Program-made: the position numbers and the translations under genes | Notes under the pieces: model-generated | Databases searched by the model: none | What the model saw: the letters and a program-made list of their open reading frames with translations, nothing else | Told to the model about the DNA's origin: nothing | Shown: in pieces, positions 23,987 through 32,361 of the stretch | How positions within the stretch are numbered: position 1 is the first letter of the stretch | Layout of the letters: each line of letters begins with the position of its first letter | From: Streptomyces sp. NBC_00273 | GTDB taxonomy: Bacteria > Actinomycetota > Actinomycetes > Streptomycetales > Streptomycetaceae | Length of the DNA: 64,000 bases | Assembly: GCF_036178145.1 (NCBI RefSeq) | Contig: NZ_CP108067.1 | Location: 4,588,001-4,652,000, forward strand | Direction of reading: 5' to 3'

Positions 23987-24877
23987 TCACGGACGCTCCA
24001 CGCCACCGCCACCGCCCCACACCCCGGATGCGGCAACGGTCCGCACGTAGTCCTCGAAGTCACGGGGTTCCCGGCCGAGCACCCGCTGCACGCCGTCCGC
24101 GAGGGTGGCGAAGCGGCCCTCGGCGATCCAGCCGTAGAGCAGGTTCAGCAGCCCCACGAACTCCTCCGGCACGTGCTGCGCCACGGCGTGGGCGGCGAAC
24201 TCGTCCGCCGGGAGCGGACGGTAGGTGATGGGCCGGCCGGTGGCCCGGGCGATCTCGTCGGCCACGGAGTCCAGGCTCAGCAGCCGCGGGCCGGACAGCT
24301 CGTAGGCCTGCCCGCCGTGCCCCTCTTCGGTGAGGGCGGCCACCGCGACCTCGGCGATGTCCTCGGCGTCGATGAACGGCTCGACGCCGTCCCCGGTCGA
24401 CATCACGAGCTCGCCGCCCTGGACCTGCCCCCGGATGAACGGGTCCTCGCTGAAGTTCTGGAAGAACCAGGACGGCTTGAGGACGGTCCACTGCGCGCCG
24501 GACTCGCGGACCGCGCGCTCACAGGGGAGCTTCTCCTCGCCTTCCGGCACCACCCAGTCGCGGGCGGACAGCAGCACCAGCCGCTCGACACCGGAGGCCA
24601 CGGCCAGCTTGCCGAAGGCGCGCATCGACTCGGCGGCGTCGGGGAGCTGCGAGTCGACCAGGTAGGCCGCGCCGACCCCCTCCAGCGTCCGCTCCCAGGT
24701 GTTCTCGTCGGTCCAGTCGAAGGCGACCGGCCCCTTGCGGGAGGCCCCCCGGACCGCGTGTCCGCGCTGGCGCAACTGCGCGGCCACCCGGCTGCCCGTC
24801 TTGCCGGTGCTGCCCAGGACCAGGATCGGCTTGGTCGTCGGGTTGGCCGTCGTCGTGTTCTTCTTCGTCGTCGTCAT
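23987..24877 (-). CDS. NmrA-like NAD(P)-binding reductase (SDR family)
   Basis: A 296-residue atypical short-chain dehydrogenase. The nucleotide-binding motif is ILVLGSTGKTGSRVAAQL, followed by RLVLLSARDW and TVLKPSWFFQNFSED as in NmrA/ergot-alkaloid-type reductases. No YxxxK catalytic pair is obvious, so a redox-sensing or NADPH-dependent reductase role are both possible. ATG at 24877 was chosen over a TTG four codons upstream. It is divergent from the AraC regulator, a common pairing in Streptomyces. Confidence 0.85.
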   Translation of the reverse strand: MTTTKKNTTTANPTTKPILVLGSTGKTGSRVAAQLRQRGHAVRGASRKGPVAFDWTDENTWERTLEGVGAAYLVDSQLPDAAESMRAFGKLAVASGVERLVLLSARDWVVPEGEEKLPCERAVRESGAQWTVLKPSWFFQNFSEDPFIRGQVQGGELVMSTGDGVEPFIDAEDIAEVAVAALTEEGHGGQAYELSGPRLLSLDSVADEIARATGRPITYRPLPADEFAAHAVAQHVPEEFVGLLNLLYGWIAEGRFATLADGVQRVLGREPRDFEDYVRTVAASGVWGGGGGVERP

Positions 24878-24959
24878 GTGACCAGTCAAAGGGGCGGCGA
24901 CCGGACGCGAAATGGTCGTCCCGCTCAGTTACATGTCCGAGCGTCTAGGCTCGGGTCGC

Positions 24960-25979
24960 ATGGATGCGCTGGCGAGCCTGCTGTACGAAGTGCGGTCCGA
25001 CGGGGCCCTGTTCAGCCGGAACGTCCTGGCCCCGCCGTGGTCGATCCGCATCGCCGACCCGACGCCGATCGCCCTGGCCGCCATGCTGCACGGCACGGGC
25101 TGGATCGTCCCGGGCAGCGGCGAGGAGCCCGTCGCGCTCGGCGAGGGCGACGTGGCCATCGTGACGGGATCGCGGCCGTTCACCCTCGCGGACACCGCCG
25201 ACGGGGACGTGCGGACGCCGCCGCTGTGGGTGGTGCACGGGCCCGACCGGTGCACGACCGCCGACGGCGCGGAGATCAGCGAAGAGGTCCTGCTGGGCCT
25301 GCGCACCTGCGGGAACAGCACGGACGGCCCGACCGTGCTGCTCACCGGCAGCTACCAGGTGGGCGGCCGGGTCTCCGAGCGGCTGCTGAGCGCGCTCCCC
25401 CGGGCGCTCGTCGTGCGCCACGACGGCGGGCCCGGACCCATCCTGGACCTCACCGCCCTGGAGATCGGTCGGGACGACCCCGGCCAACAGGCCGTCCTGG
25501 ACCGGCTCCTGGACCTCCTGCTGCTGTCCACCCTGCGGGAGTGGTTCGCCCGCCCGGAGGCCGATCCGCCCGGGTGGTACCGGGCACTCGGCGACCCCGT
25601 CGCGGGCCGGGCGCTCCAGCTGATCCACGACCGGCCCGAACGGCCGTGGACCGTGGCGGCCCTCGCCGAGGAGGCCGGGGTCTCTCGGGCGACGTTCGCG
25701 CGCCGCTTCGGCGAGCTGGTCGGCAGGCCGCCGATGGCCTACCTGACCGACTGGCGGCTGGCGTTGGCGGCCGACCTGCTGGTGCGCACCGAGGACACGG
25801 TGGAGTCGATCGCCCGCCAGGTCGGCTACCGCAGCGCGTTCGGGCTGAGCGTGGCCTTCCACCGCGTCCACGGAACCCGCCCCGGCCAGCACCGCGCGGC
25901 GGTCGCCGCCCGACGGGCCGGCCAGGAGCGCGGGATCGCGGGGGCGGGCAGCCCGCGGGCTGTCGGCGGCGGAGGGTAG
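24960..25979 (+). CDS. AraC-family regulator with cupin ligand domain
   Basis: A 339-residue regulator. The N-terminal cupin-type domain (about residues 1-190) is of the AraC-binding CURF/cupin_6 type. The C-terminal double HTH includes WTVAALAEEAGVSRATFARR and VESIARQVGYRSAFGLSVAF. A disordered tail closes the protein. No strong ribosome-binding site precedes the ATG at 24960, so the start is from homology with the family. It probably controls the divergent NmrA-like gene 82 bp away. Confidence 0.85.
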   Translation: MDALASLLYEVRSDGALFSRNVLAPPWSIRIADPTPIALAAMLHGTGWIVPGSGEEPVALGEGDVAIVTGSRPFTLADTADGDVRTPPLWVVHGPDRCTTADGAEISEEVLLGLRTCGNSTDGPTVLLTGSYQVGGRVSERLLSALPRALVVRHDGGPGPILDLTALEIGRDDPGQQAVLDRLLDLLLLSTLREWFARPEADPPGWYRALGDPVAGRALQLIHDRPERPWTVAALAEEAGVSRATFARRFGELVGRPPMAYLTDWRLALAADLLVRTEDTVESIARQVGYRSAFGLSVAFHRVHGTRPGQHRAAVAARRAGQERGIAGAGSPRAVGGGG

Positions 25980-26079
25980 CGTAGGGGCGACGTAAAGACC
26001 GCGGGCAGGCATGCGTCGGTGCGTTGCGACTGCCGGGCCGTTGTTGCGTCCCACCCTCTGAGCAAGGAGCTCCACACGC

Positions 26080-26967
26080 ATGTCCATACCACCGCAGCCC
26101 CCGTCCTCCCCCGGTCCGTACGGACAGCCCGGACAGTCCGGATCTTACGGATATCCGGGACCGCCCGGACAGCCCGGACAGCCGGGACAGCCGGGACAGC
26201 CGCCGTACGGGGGAGCGCCGCAGGGCTGGTACCCGCCGCAGCAGCAGAAGAACAACCCGCTGGCCATCGTCGCGTTCGTCATGGCGCTCGTCTGCAACAT
26301 CCCGCTGATCCCGCTGGTCCTCGGCATCGTCGCCCTGTCCCAGATCAAGTCCCGCGGTGAGAAGGGCAAGGGCTTCGCCATCGCGGCGATCGTCATCAAC
26401 AGCCTGGGCATCGTGCTCACCATCCTCATCGTGGCACTCGGCCTCACCGGATCGCTGGGCGACGACGACGCCCCGCTGAAGCGCGACACCACCGGCCCGT
26501 TCACCGGCCCCGCCGCCACCGGATCGGCCACCCCCGGACCGGCCGCCACCAGCCCGGCCGCCAGCAAGCCGGGCTCCAGCGGCTTGACCGAGATCCGCAA
26601 GGGCGACTGCTTCAACACGAAGGACGATCTGGCCCAGTACGGCGACGAGGACGGCACCCAGGCCGCCCGCTCGGTGAACATCGTGCCCTGCACCCAGCCG
26701 CACAAGGGCGAGGCGTACGCGGTCTTCAAGCTGGACGCCGGAACGTACCCGGGCAACGAGAAGGTCACCAAGAGCGCCGAGGAGAAGTGCAGCGGCACCG
26801 CGCTCACCTCGTACGTGGGCAACAACCCCAAGGTCTCGGAGAAGCTGGAGGTCTACTACTACTACCCGCAGGCCGCCAGCTGGCTCCTCGGCGATCGCGA
26901 AGTCACCTGCTTCGTCGGCGACCCCAGCGGCCCGACCACCGGCTCGATTCGCGCCTCCGGCTCCTGA
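26080..26967 (+). CDS. DUF4190 / septum-formation-domain membrane protein
   Basis: A 295-residue protein. The Pro/Gly/Gln/Tyr-rich N-terminus (residues 1-58, repeats of PGQ) is cytoplasmic and likely disordered. Two membrane helices (about 62-85 and 103-127) enclose the DUF4190-type loop. The outer C-terminal domain begins LTEIRKGDCFNTKDD and contains four cysteines, as in the septum-formation family. AAGGAG precedes the ATG by about 11 nt. The role is unproven; the family name comes from an association with division septa. Confidence 0.8.
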   Translation: MSIPPQPPSSPGPYGQPGQSGSYGYPGPPGQPGQPGQPGQPPYGGAPQGWYPPQQQKNNPLAIVAFVMALVCNIPLIPLVLGIVALSQIKSRGEKGKGFAIAAIVINSLGIVLTILIVALGLTGSLGDDDAPLKRDTTGPFTGPAATGSATPGPAATSPAASKPGSSGLTEIRKGDCFNTKDDLAQYGDEDGTQAARSVNIVPCTQPHKGEAYAVFKLDAGTYPGNEKVTKSAEEKCSGTALTSYVGNNPKVSEKLEVYYYYPQAASWLLGDREVTCFVGDPSGPTTGSIRASGS

Positions 26968-27026
26968 CGACCACGGTCGATCGGGAAGCGCGCGCCGGCT
27001 GAAGAAGCCGGCGTGCCCGGACCCGC

Positions 27027-27974
27027 TCACGCCGCCGCCGCGTCCTCCTCCGGCGGGCAGTTCCGGCAGCGGCCGGGGCGGGGGGCGCGGAAGGCGCGGT
27101 CGCAGCCACTGCAGTTCTGCAACGGGTCCGGCCGTCTGTCGTCCCGGCCCGCCGGGGCCGCCGGGAGCGGGGGCAGGGGCGGTGGGAGCATCGCGGCGAG
27201 GCGGTACGCGAGTACGGACGCGGGGCGCCGCATCGGCTCGGGGAGGTTTGCGGACAGGGCCCTCGCGACCACCTCGGGGGTGATCCCGCGCTCCAGCCAG
27301 ATCGACACGTCCGGCGCGAGCTGGCGTACGTCGCGCTCGGAGAGCAGGAGCCGCGGGTCGTAGCGCCGCAGTTCGGCGAGCAGTCCGGCCGCCTCGGGGT
27401 GCACGGGCCGGGCAGGCGGCGGGGCCACGACTTCCGGCTCGAGCACCGGCTCGGGCTCGGGCGCCCGCTCCGGTAGTACGGGCGCCGGCGCCGGTACGGG
27501 CTCCGGCTCCGGCTCGAGCACCGGCTCGGGTACGGGCGCCGGCTCCGGTACGGGTTCCCTGGCCGGCGGCGGAGACGGGGGCAGGGGCGGAGGCGGCTCT
27601 GCCGCGGTGGCCGCCGGCTTGTTGTACGAGTACGTGCGGGTCACCACCCGCCCGTTCGCCAGCCGCTCGCGCCGCCGCTCCAGGTAGCCGAGCCGCTCCA
27701 GCTCCCGCAGCGCGGACCCGATCCGGATCTCCCCCTCCGGGAACCGCTCGGTCAGCGCCTTGACCCCGACCGGCGTCCCCTCCGGCAGCGACTGGACGTG
27801 CGCCCCGATCCCGATCGCCGTCGCCGACAGCCCCCGGTGCTGGAGGAGGTGGTTGCTGACCACCGTGTAGTGACTCGCGTGCCGCACGTTGACGTGGATG
27901 ACACCGGATCGGGGGATCGCGGAGGGAACAGCGGACGAGGGGCGCGAGGGCGCGCTAAGGTGCTCAAGAGCCAT
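27027..27974 (-). CDS. Winged-helix DNA-binding protein with Pro/Glu linker and C-terminal zinc-ribbon-like motif
   Basis: A 315-residue protein. Residues about 28-120 form a winged helix (NHLLQHRGLSATAIGIGAHV, ALTERFPEGEIRIGSALREL, then LERRRERLANGRVV as a wing). A Pro/Glu/Val-rich linker follows (about 125-195), then a second helical domain and a four-cysteine motif near the end (CSGCDRAFRAPRPGRCRNC, C-x2-C-x11-C-x2-C) that could bind zinc. Similar proteins are common in Streptomyces and are often labelled HTH-domain proteins. Targets unknown. Confidence 0.75.
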   Translation of the reverse strand: MALEHLSAPSRPSSAVPSAIPRSGVIHVNVRHASHYTVVSNHLLQHRGLSATAIGIGAHVQSLPEGTPVGVKALTERFPEGEIRIGSALRELERLGYLERRRERLANGRVVTRTYSYNKPAATAAEPPPPLPPSPPPAREPVPEPAPVPEPVLEPEPEPVPAPAPVLPERAPEPEPVLEPEVVAPPPARPVHPEAAGLLAELRRYDPRLLLSERDVRQLAPDVSIWLERGITPEVVARALSANLPEPMRRPASVLAYRLAAMLPPPLPPLPAAPAGRDDRRPDPLQNCSGCDRAFRAPRPGRCRNCPPEEDAAAA

Positions 27975-28311
27975 GGGGAAGCTGCTTACTTCCTACGATG
28001 GTCAGGCCCTCGGCCGGGATTCTGAGTCCCGTCGGGGGCCGTCTCATGTCTGCGGTGGTCGGAGCGAGCATATGCCCGCCAACCCGCATGAAATCCAGTT
28101 CAGTTGGCACGATTCACCCGACCGAGCGAACGCGCGCCCCGGCTGCCGGGGTGGGGTTGGGTGGGTTGGTTCTTTCCCCCGGTTCTTTGGTCTTTACGCG
28201 TCTAAGCACCCCGGGTCGCGGTCCCCCGCGACCCGGTCGGGGGGCCGTCGGCCCGACACCGCCCGCGGGCCGCGTCGCGGCCCCCCGCGACCCGGTCTGA
28301 GCAGCCGGAAC
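27975..28311. other. 337-bp intergenic region
   Basis: It holds the promoter region of the winged-helix gene (-) on its left and, on its right, the two related hairpins at 28211-28236 and 28274-28291. The middle (about 28140-28200) has a T/G-rich strand with TTCTTT repeats. I see no convincing ORF. Confidence 0.45.
28211..28291 (-). terminator. Two near-identical hairpins downstream of the ABC operon
   Basis: Hairpin 1 is a perfect 11-bp stem (28211-28221 with 28226-28236, loop TCCC). Hairpin 2 repeats its core with a 7-bp stem (28274-28280 with 28285-28291, loop CCCC), and both are followed by CCGGTC. They lie just after the stop at 28312 and probably act as tandem terminators. Confidence 0.6.
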
Positions 28312-29211
28312 TCAGTCGACGGGGCGGAGCACGCGCTCCGAGCTGAGCAGGAGTTGGGCGAGGAAGGCGGCGGCCGCGGTGCAGCCGGCCACCAGGACCG
28401 CGCTGACCGCCGACGAGGACTCCGATGCGGCTTGGGACCAGAAGTAGAGGCGGTACTGGCCCTCACCCGGCAGGGACATCAGGTTGGCGATCCACGAGTG
28501 GGGGACGAACGGGCCGACGGGGAGCAGCAGCAGGGGGGCGGTCACGATCCAGGGGCCGATGCCCAGCGCCAGGGCCCCGATGGAGTTGCGCAGGAGCGCC
28601 GCGGCGCACCATCCGAGCGAGAGGTACAGCGTCTGCACCAGCAGGGCTCCGCCCGCGGCGGTGAGCGCCTCGGCCCAGTCGGCCGATCCGGCGTCGATCA
28701 CGTCGAGGGCGGGCGTACCGGTGTCGAAGGCGGTCGGCGGCAGGGTCGGGGTCGGCCGGAGGACCGCCATCACCCGCATGACGGCCCACAGGGTCAGGCC
28801 GTTCAGCAACTGCACCACCGCGAGGAACACGACGGCGGCGCAGAGCCTGCGCCCGTAGAGGACGTGGCTCCGGTTCTCGTACAACCGCAGCGCACCCCAG
28901 GTGCCGCTCTCGATGAGCTGGGCCCCTCCGAGCGTCACGATCACCGTGGCGAGGAAGAGTCCGCCGAGGGTGGCGGACTGCCACGCCGCGGCGCGCAGCG
29001 CGGACGCCGGTTCGACCAGGGCCCCCACCGTGGGGTGCTGGAAGCCGAACTCCGCACCGCTCCACCACTTCTGGGCACCTGCGGCTGCCGTGGCCGCGAT
29101 CAGCAGCAGGGCGGTCAGGCATACCGGAGGCACCCGGAGGACCCGGAACTCGCCCGTCCAGACGATTCCCCTGCGATACCGTGCGCGCCCTGCGCGGGCG
29201 GTGCCGCTCAC
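28312..29211 (-). CDS. ABC-2-type transporter permease, second subunit
   Basis: A 299-residue protein with about six hydrophobic segments, starting at a GTG that overlaps the TGA of the preceding permease gene (translational coupling). The opening RGIVWTGEFRVLR and the central WGALRLYENRSHVLYGRRL resemble the cytoplasmic coupling regions of ABC-2 permeases. With 29208-30161 and the ATPase at 30158-30892 it forms one exporter. The substrate is unknown. Confidence 0.78.
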   Translation of the reverse strand: MSGTARAGRARYRRGIVWTGEFRVLRVPPVCLTALLLIAATAAAGAQKWWSGAEFGFQHPTVGALVEPASALRAAAWQSATLGGLFLATVIVTLGGAQLIESGTWGALRLYENRSHVLYGRRLCAAVVFLAVVQLLNGLTLWAVMRVMAVLRPTPTLPPTAFDTGTPALDVIDAGSADWAEALTAAGGALLVQTLYLSLGWCAAALLRNSIGALALGIGPWIVTAPLLLLPVGPFVPHSWIANLMSLPGEGQYRLYFWSQAASESSSAVSAVLVAGCTAAAAFLAQLLLSSERVLRPVD

Positions 29212-30161
29212 ACCAGGTCCCGGGTCCGGGAACGGCGGTTCAGGAGGGCCCAGAGCAGGGCGATGCCGACGAGCGTCGGTACGGCCCGCAGCGGGGCGGG
29301 CGCTGACGACGGGTCGGTGGAGATCCACAGGTGATCCCACACGTTGTCGACTCCCCCGAATCCGACCAGGTCGGAGAGGGCGCCACCGGGCAACCAGGCG
29401 CCCACGCCGGGGATCCCGGAGGTCTGCAGCACGAGCGCGAGGAGCAGCACGCCCACGAGGGCGGTGCGCAGGGGCAGGCGGACGAGTGCCCCGAGCACCA
29501 CGGCGGTGGCCGCGGCACCCGCGAGGACCGCGGCGCCCGCGAGGAGGACAGTGGCCGTCTCGACCAGGACCCGCCCGAGCGGACCGGGGGACGGGAGCGG
29601 AAACGCCGAGCGGGCGTAGAGCACGCCGACGGTCGCCGTCACGGCCGACGAGACGGCGACCAGGGTGAGCATCCACATCCAGACCGCGACCGCTTTGGCG
29701 GTCAGCAAGCGGTCGAGCCGGGCCTCGTAGAGGAGGCGGGGGACGATGCTCCCGCGGCTCCACTCGCCCGCGACGAAGAACGCCGCCACCAGGACGACCA
29801 GCACCAGTCCCGGGACGGACGTCGCGAGCTTCGTGGTCCAGGTCAAAGCGGCGACGGGGTGTTGGCCGTTGGCCGCCCGACGGCCGTACTCGGTGAAGGT
29901 CACCTCGTACCGCCGCAGCACCGTGAGTTGGTGGGGGACGTCCTTCAGGCAGCGGGCCTTCTGTTCGGGGGTGTTCAGGCTCGTCCCGCACCCCTCGGCG
30001 ACCGTCTCGATGTTGTTGCGGACGGCCGCCAGGCTCGACGAAGCGGAATTCTGGCTGCCGAGGGCGCAGTAGAGGGATCCGAGGACGAAGAGAACGGCGA
30101 GCGTCACCGCCAGGGGGTGGCGGCACAGCCGACGGTATTCCCCGAGGACCAAGGGCTTCAT
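29208..30161 (-). CDS. ABC-2-type transporter permease, first subunit
   Basis: A 317-residue permease beginning MKPLVLGEYRRLCRHPLAV with a first helix at about residues 18-35. A cysteine-containing outer loop (EGCGTSLNTPEQKARCLKD) follows, then about five further helices. AGEWSRGSIVPRLLYEARLD is the typical ABC-2 signature for ATPase contact. Its start overlaps the ATPase stop by 4 bp. The two permeases are probably distant paralogues. Confidence 0.8.
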   Translation of the reverse strand: MKPLVLGEYRRLCRHPLAVTLAVLFVLGSLYCALGSQNSASSSLAAVRNNIETVAEGCGTSLNTPEQKARCLKDVPHQLTVLRRYEVTFTEYGRRAANGQHPVAALTWTTKLATSVPGLVLVVLVAAFFVAGEWSRGSIVPRLLYEARLDRLLTAKAVAVWMWMLTLVAVSSAVTATVGVLYARSAFPLPSPGPLGRVLVETATVLLAGAAVLAGAAATAVVLGALVRLPLRTALVGVLLLALVLQTSGIPGVGAWLPGGALSDLVGFGGVDNVWDHLWISTDPSSAPAPLRAVPTLVGIALLWALLNRRSRTRDLV

Positions 30162-30892
30162 CGGGCCCCTCCGCCGCGGTGACCGACCAGTGCGAAGAAC
30201 CAGTCCTCGAAGGCGTCGGGTCCGCCGGCGGGGTCGTAGCCGAGCTGTTCCAGCGTTCCGGCGGCGGCCACGCGGCCGTCCGCCATCATGATCACGCGGT
30301 GGCAGGTGCGCTGGATCTCGTCGAGTTGGTGGCTGGAGACCAGGACGGTGGCGCCGCGGGCCGATTCCTCGGCGATGATGCGGCGGACCATCCGCAGGCC
30401 CTCCGGGTCGAGGCCGTTCGTGGGTTCGTCGAGGATGAGCAGGTCCGGCTTCTTCAGCAGGGCGGCGGCGAGTGCGAGCCGCTGCCTCATTCCCTGGGAG
30501 TAGGTCCCGACCCGCTTGTCGGACGCGTGGGCGAGACCCACGCGCTCGAGCACCGCTGCGGTGCGGCCGCCGTCGGGGCGTCCCGTGCTTTCGAGCAGCA
30601 TGCGCAGGACCGCACGACCGGTGAGCCAGCGGGGGAAGGACGGCGCGTCGAGCGCGGCGCCGATCCGAGCGAGCTGCGCGGGCCGCATCGGCAGCGGCTC
30701 CCCGAACAGGCGAACGTCACCGGAGCTCGGCCGCACGAGCCCGGTGATCACGCGCATGAGCGTGGTCTTGCCGGCGCCGTTGAGGCCCAGGAGGCCGACG
30801 ATCTCGCCGGCTTCCAGGCTCAGGCTGACCCCGTCCAGCACGGAGTGCCGTCGGAACCTCTTGGTCACATCGCGACAGGAAAGAACGGTCAT
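30158..30892 (-). CDS. ABC transporter ATP-binding protein
   Basis: A 244-residue ATPase with Walker A GLNGAGKTTLM, signature YSQGMRQRLALAAAL, Walker B DLLILDEPTNGLDPEG and H-loop SSHQLDE. It matches drug/lantibiotic-type (CcmA-like) exporters and energises the two permeases downstream. ATG at 30892; an extra 36 upstream codons are unlikely to be translated. The order ATPase-permease-permease with 4-bp overlaps is a classic ABC-2 operon. Confidence 0.9.
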   Translation of the reverse strand: MTVLSCRDVTKRFRRHSVLDGVSLSLEAGEIVGLLGLNGAGKTTLMRVITGLVRPSSGDVRLFGEPLPMRPAQLARIGAALDAPSFPRWLTGRAVLRMLLESTGRPDGGRTAAVLERVGLAHASDKRVGTYSQGMRQRLALAAALLKKPDLLILDEPTNGLDPEGLRMVRRIIAEESARGATVLVSSHQLDEIQRTCHRVIMMADGRVAAAGTLEQLGYDPAGGPDAFEDWFFALVGHRGGGAR

Positions 30893-31040
30893 CGTGTACG
30901 CATCACTTGCTGTAGCCGTGCGCCGCAGGCGCGGCGGGCGCCGAAGAAGAATTCCGCCCCATCGGCGACGGAACCGGGTGCCCGGTCGGCGGCACGCCAT
31001 GCTGCTATGAAGATCATTCGAAGGTCAAGCAGCAAGATCG

Positions 31041-31715
31041 TCAGGTCGCGCGGGTGCAGACGTGCACCGACTCGCTGCCGCCGCGTTCGGTGTGGACGAT
31101 CCGCAGCACGCCGCTCTTGTAACTCACCTTCAGCTGCTGGCCGTCACCCGCGTCCTTCGCCCCCGGCGGCTTCCAGGGCAGGGTGAGCGAGACGGAGTCC
31201 GCCACCGTCGCCGGGACCGTGAGGGCCTCGCTGCCGCCGAGTCTCGCCAACTCCTCTCCGTTCCCGAACACTTCGGTGCGCAGGTGGCCACCTCGCAGCA
31301 GCCAGGATCCGGTCCACGTGACCGGTTCGCCGCCGGTGTCCCAGACGATGGTGAAGCCGCCGTTGCCTCCGGGCGGTGCGGTCACGGTGGCCGTCCCGTG
31401 CACCGTCCTGTCGCCGGGCGTGGTCGACTCCAGCTTCCAGGTGCCCCCGATGAAGGCGTCGAAGGCGCGGGCGACCGGCCCCGAGGAGGCGGGAGCCGGG
31501 GCGGCAGCAGCGGAGGAGGCCGGAGCCGCGGAGCCGGCAGCCGTGGAGGGCGCAGCCGCGGAGCCCGGAGCGGAGGCGGGACCGGCGACGGGCGCTTCCT
31601 CGCCCTTGCCGCTGCACGCCGCCACCAGCGAGGCCCCGACCCCGATCGCCAGGTAGCGCAGGGCGTTGCGCCGCCCGATGAGCTGCGCTGCCGCGCGTAT
31701 CTCCCGTACCGCCAT
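31041..31715 (-). CDS. Tat-type lipoprotein, unknown function
   Basis: A 224-residue exported protein with a twin-arginine start (IGRRNALRYLAIG) and a lipobox (LVAAC, Cys about 34), so it is lipidated outside the membrane. A long Ala/Ser/Pro-rich linker (about 40-80) leads to a beta-rich domain of about 140 residues (GGTWKLESTTPGDRTVHG, GFTIVWDTGGEPVTWTGSW) that resembles a lipocalin- or calycin-like barrel. GGAGG precedes ATG 31715 by 5 nt. It is codirectional with the ABC operon but separated from it by 148 bp. Confidence 0.75.
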   Translation of the reverse strand: MAVREIRAAAQLIGRRNALRYLAIGVGASLVAACSGKGEEAPVAGPASAPGSAAAPSTAAGSAAPASSAAAAPAPASSGPVARAFDAFIGGTWKLESTTPGDRTVHGTATVTAPPGGNGGFTIVWDTGGEPVTWTGSWLLRGGHLRTEVFGNGEELARLGGSEALTVPATVADSVSLTLPWKPPGAKDAGDGQQLKVSYKSGVLRIVHTERGGSESVHVCTRAT

Positions 31716-31917
31716 CAGGCCTCCAGCCGACGTCAGTTGATTTCCGAGGGGCGACCATGGGCCCACCCCGTCGGTCCGGTGCGGAACCGGCCGACCCCCC
31801 ACCGCGTCTCCGGTCCATATCGGCACCGCGAGGTTCCGGATGCAGAAATCCCCGTATTAGCATGCACATGACCAGCTGATTCTGGCCATGTCCAGTTATC
31901 AACTATTCAGGGGATAC

Positions 31918-32361
31918 ATGTCGTTCGACGCGGAATGGGCCGAGCACAAGGCCGCCGCCCTCGCGCAGCAGTCACCCGTCATGCGCCTCAACCACGCGCC
32001 GGCGGACGGCAGCGTGCCGGGGAGCCCCGCCGGAAGCCTGGAGGCCGGGGCCGCCTCCATCAACGGCAACGCCAACCTGCTGATCGAGATCGCCGCCCTC
32101 CTCCACGAGGGCCGGCCCGACGGCGACGCCAGCACGATGGCCCGCGCCCCGCGCGCCCACGCCGACGTCTCGGCGCAGGTCCTGCGCTTCGCCCAGTTCG
32201 CCGACGACCAGTTCAAGGACACGATCAGCCTGCTCGCCGCCCTCGCCACCCGTCTGAAGACGACCGGCACCGACTTCGCCCAGGTGGACGACGGCACCGC
32301 CCGGTCCTTCCTCGCGGGCCTCCTCGAATCGGGGCAGTACGTGAAACCGGAGGCCAAGTGA
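31918..32361 (+). CDS. Small helical WXG100-like protein, first gene of a four-gene operon
   Basis: A 147-residue, mostly alpha-helical protein. It starts MSFDAEWAEHKAAAL and contains NLLIEIAALLHEGRP and VLRFAQFADDQFKDT, with hydrophobic heptads suggesting a helical hairpin like ESX-secreted partners, although no exact WXG motif is present. Its TGA overlaps the GTG of the next gene (GTGA). The pair may be cosecreted or form a complex. ATG at 31918 lies 10 codons inside the longest frame and has GGGGA upstream. Confidence 0.6.
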   Translation: MSFDAEWAEHKAAALAQQSPVMRLNHAPADGSVPGSPAGSLEAGAASINGNANLLIEIAALLHEGRPDGDASTMARAPRAHADVSAQVLRFAQFADDQFKDTISLLAALATRLKTTGTDFAQVDDGTARSFLAGLLESGQYVKPEAK

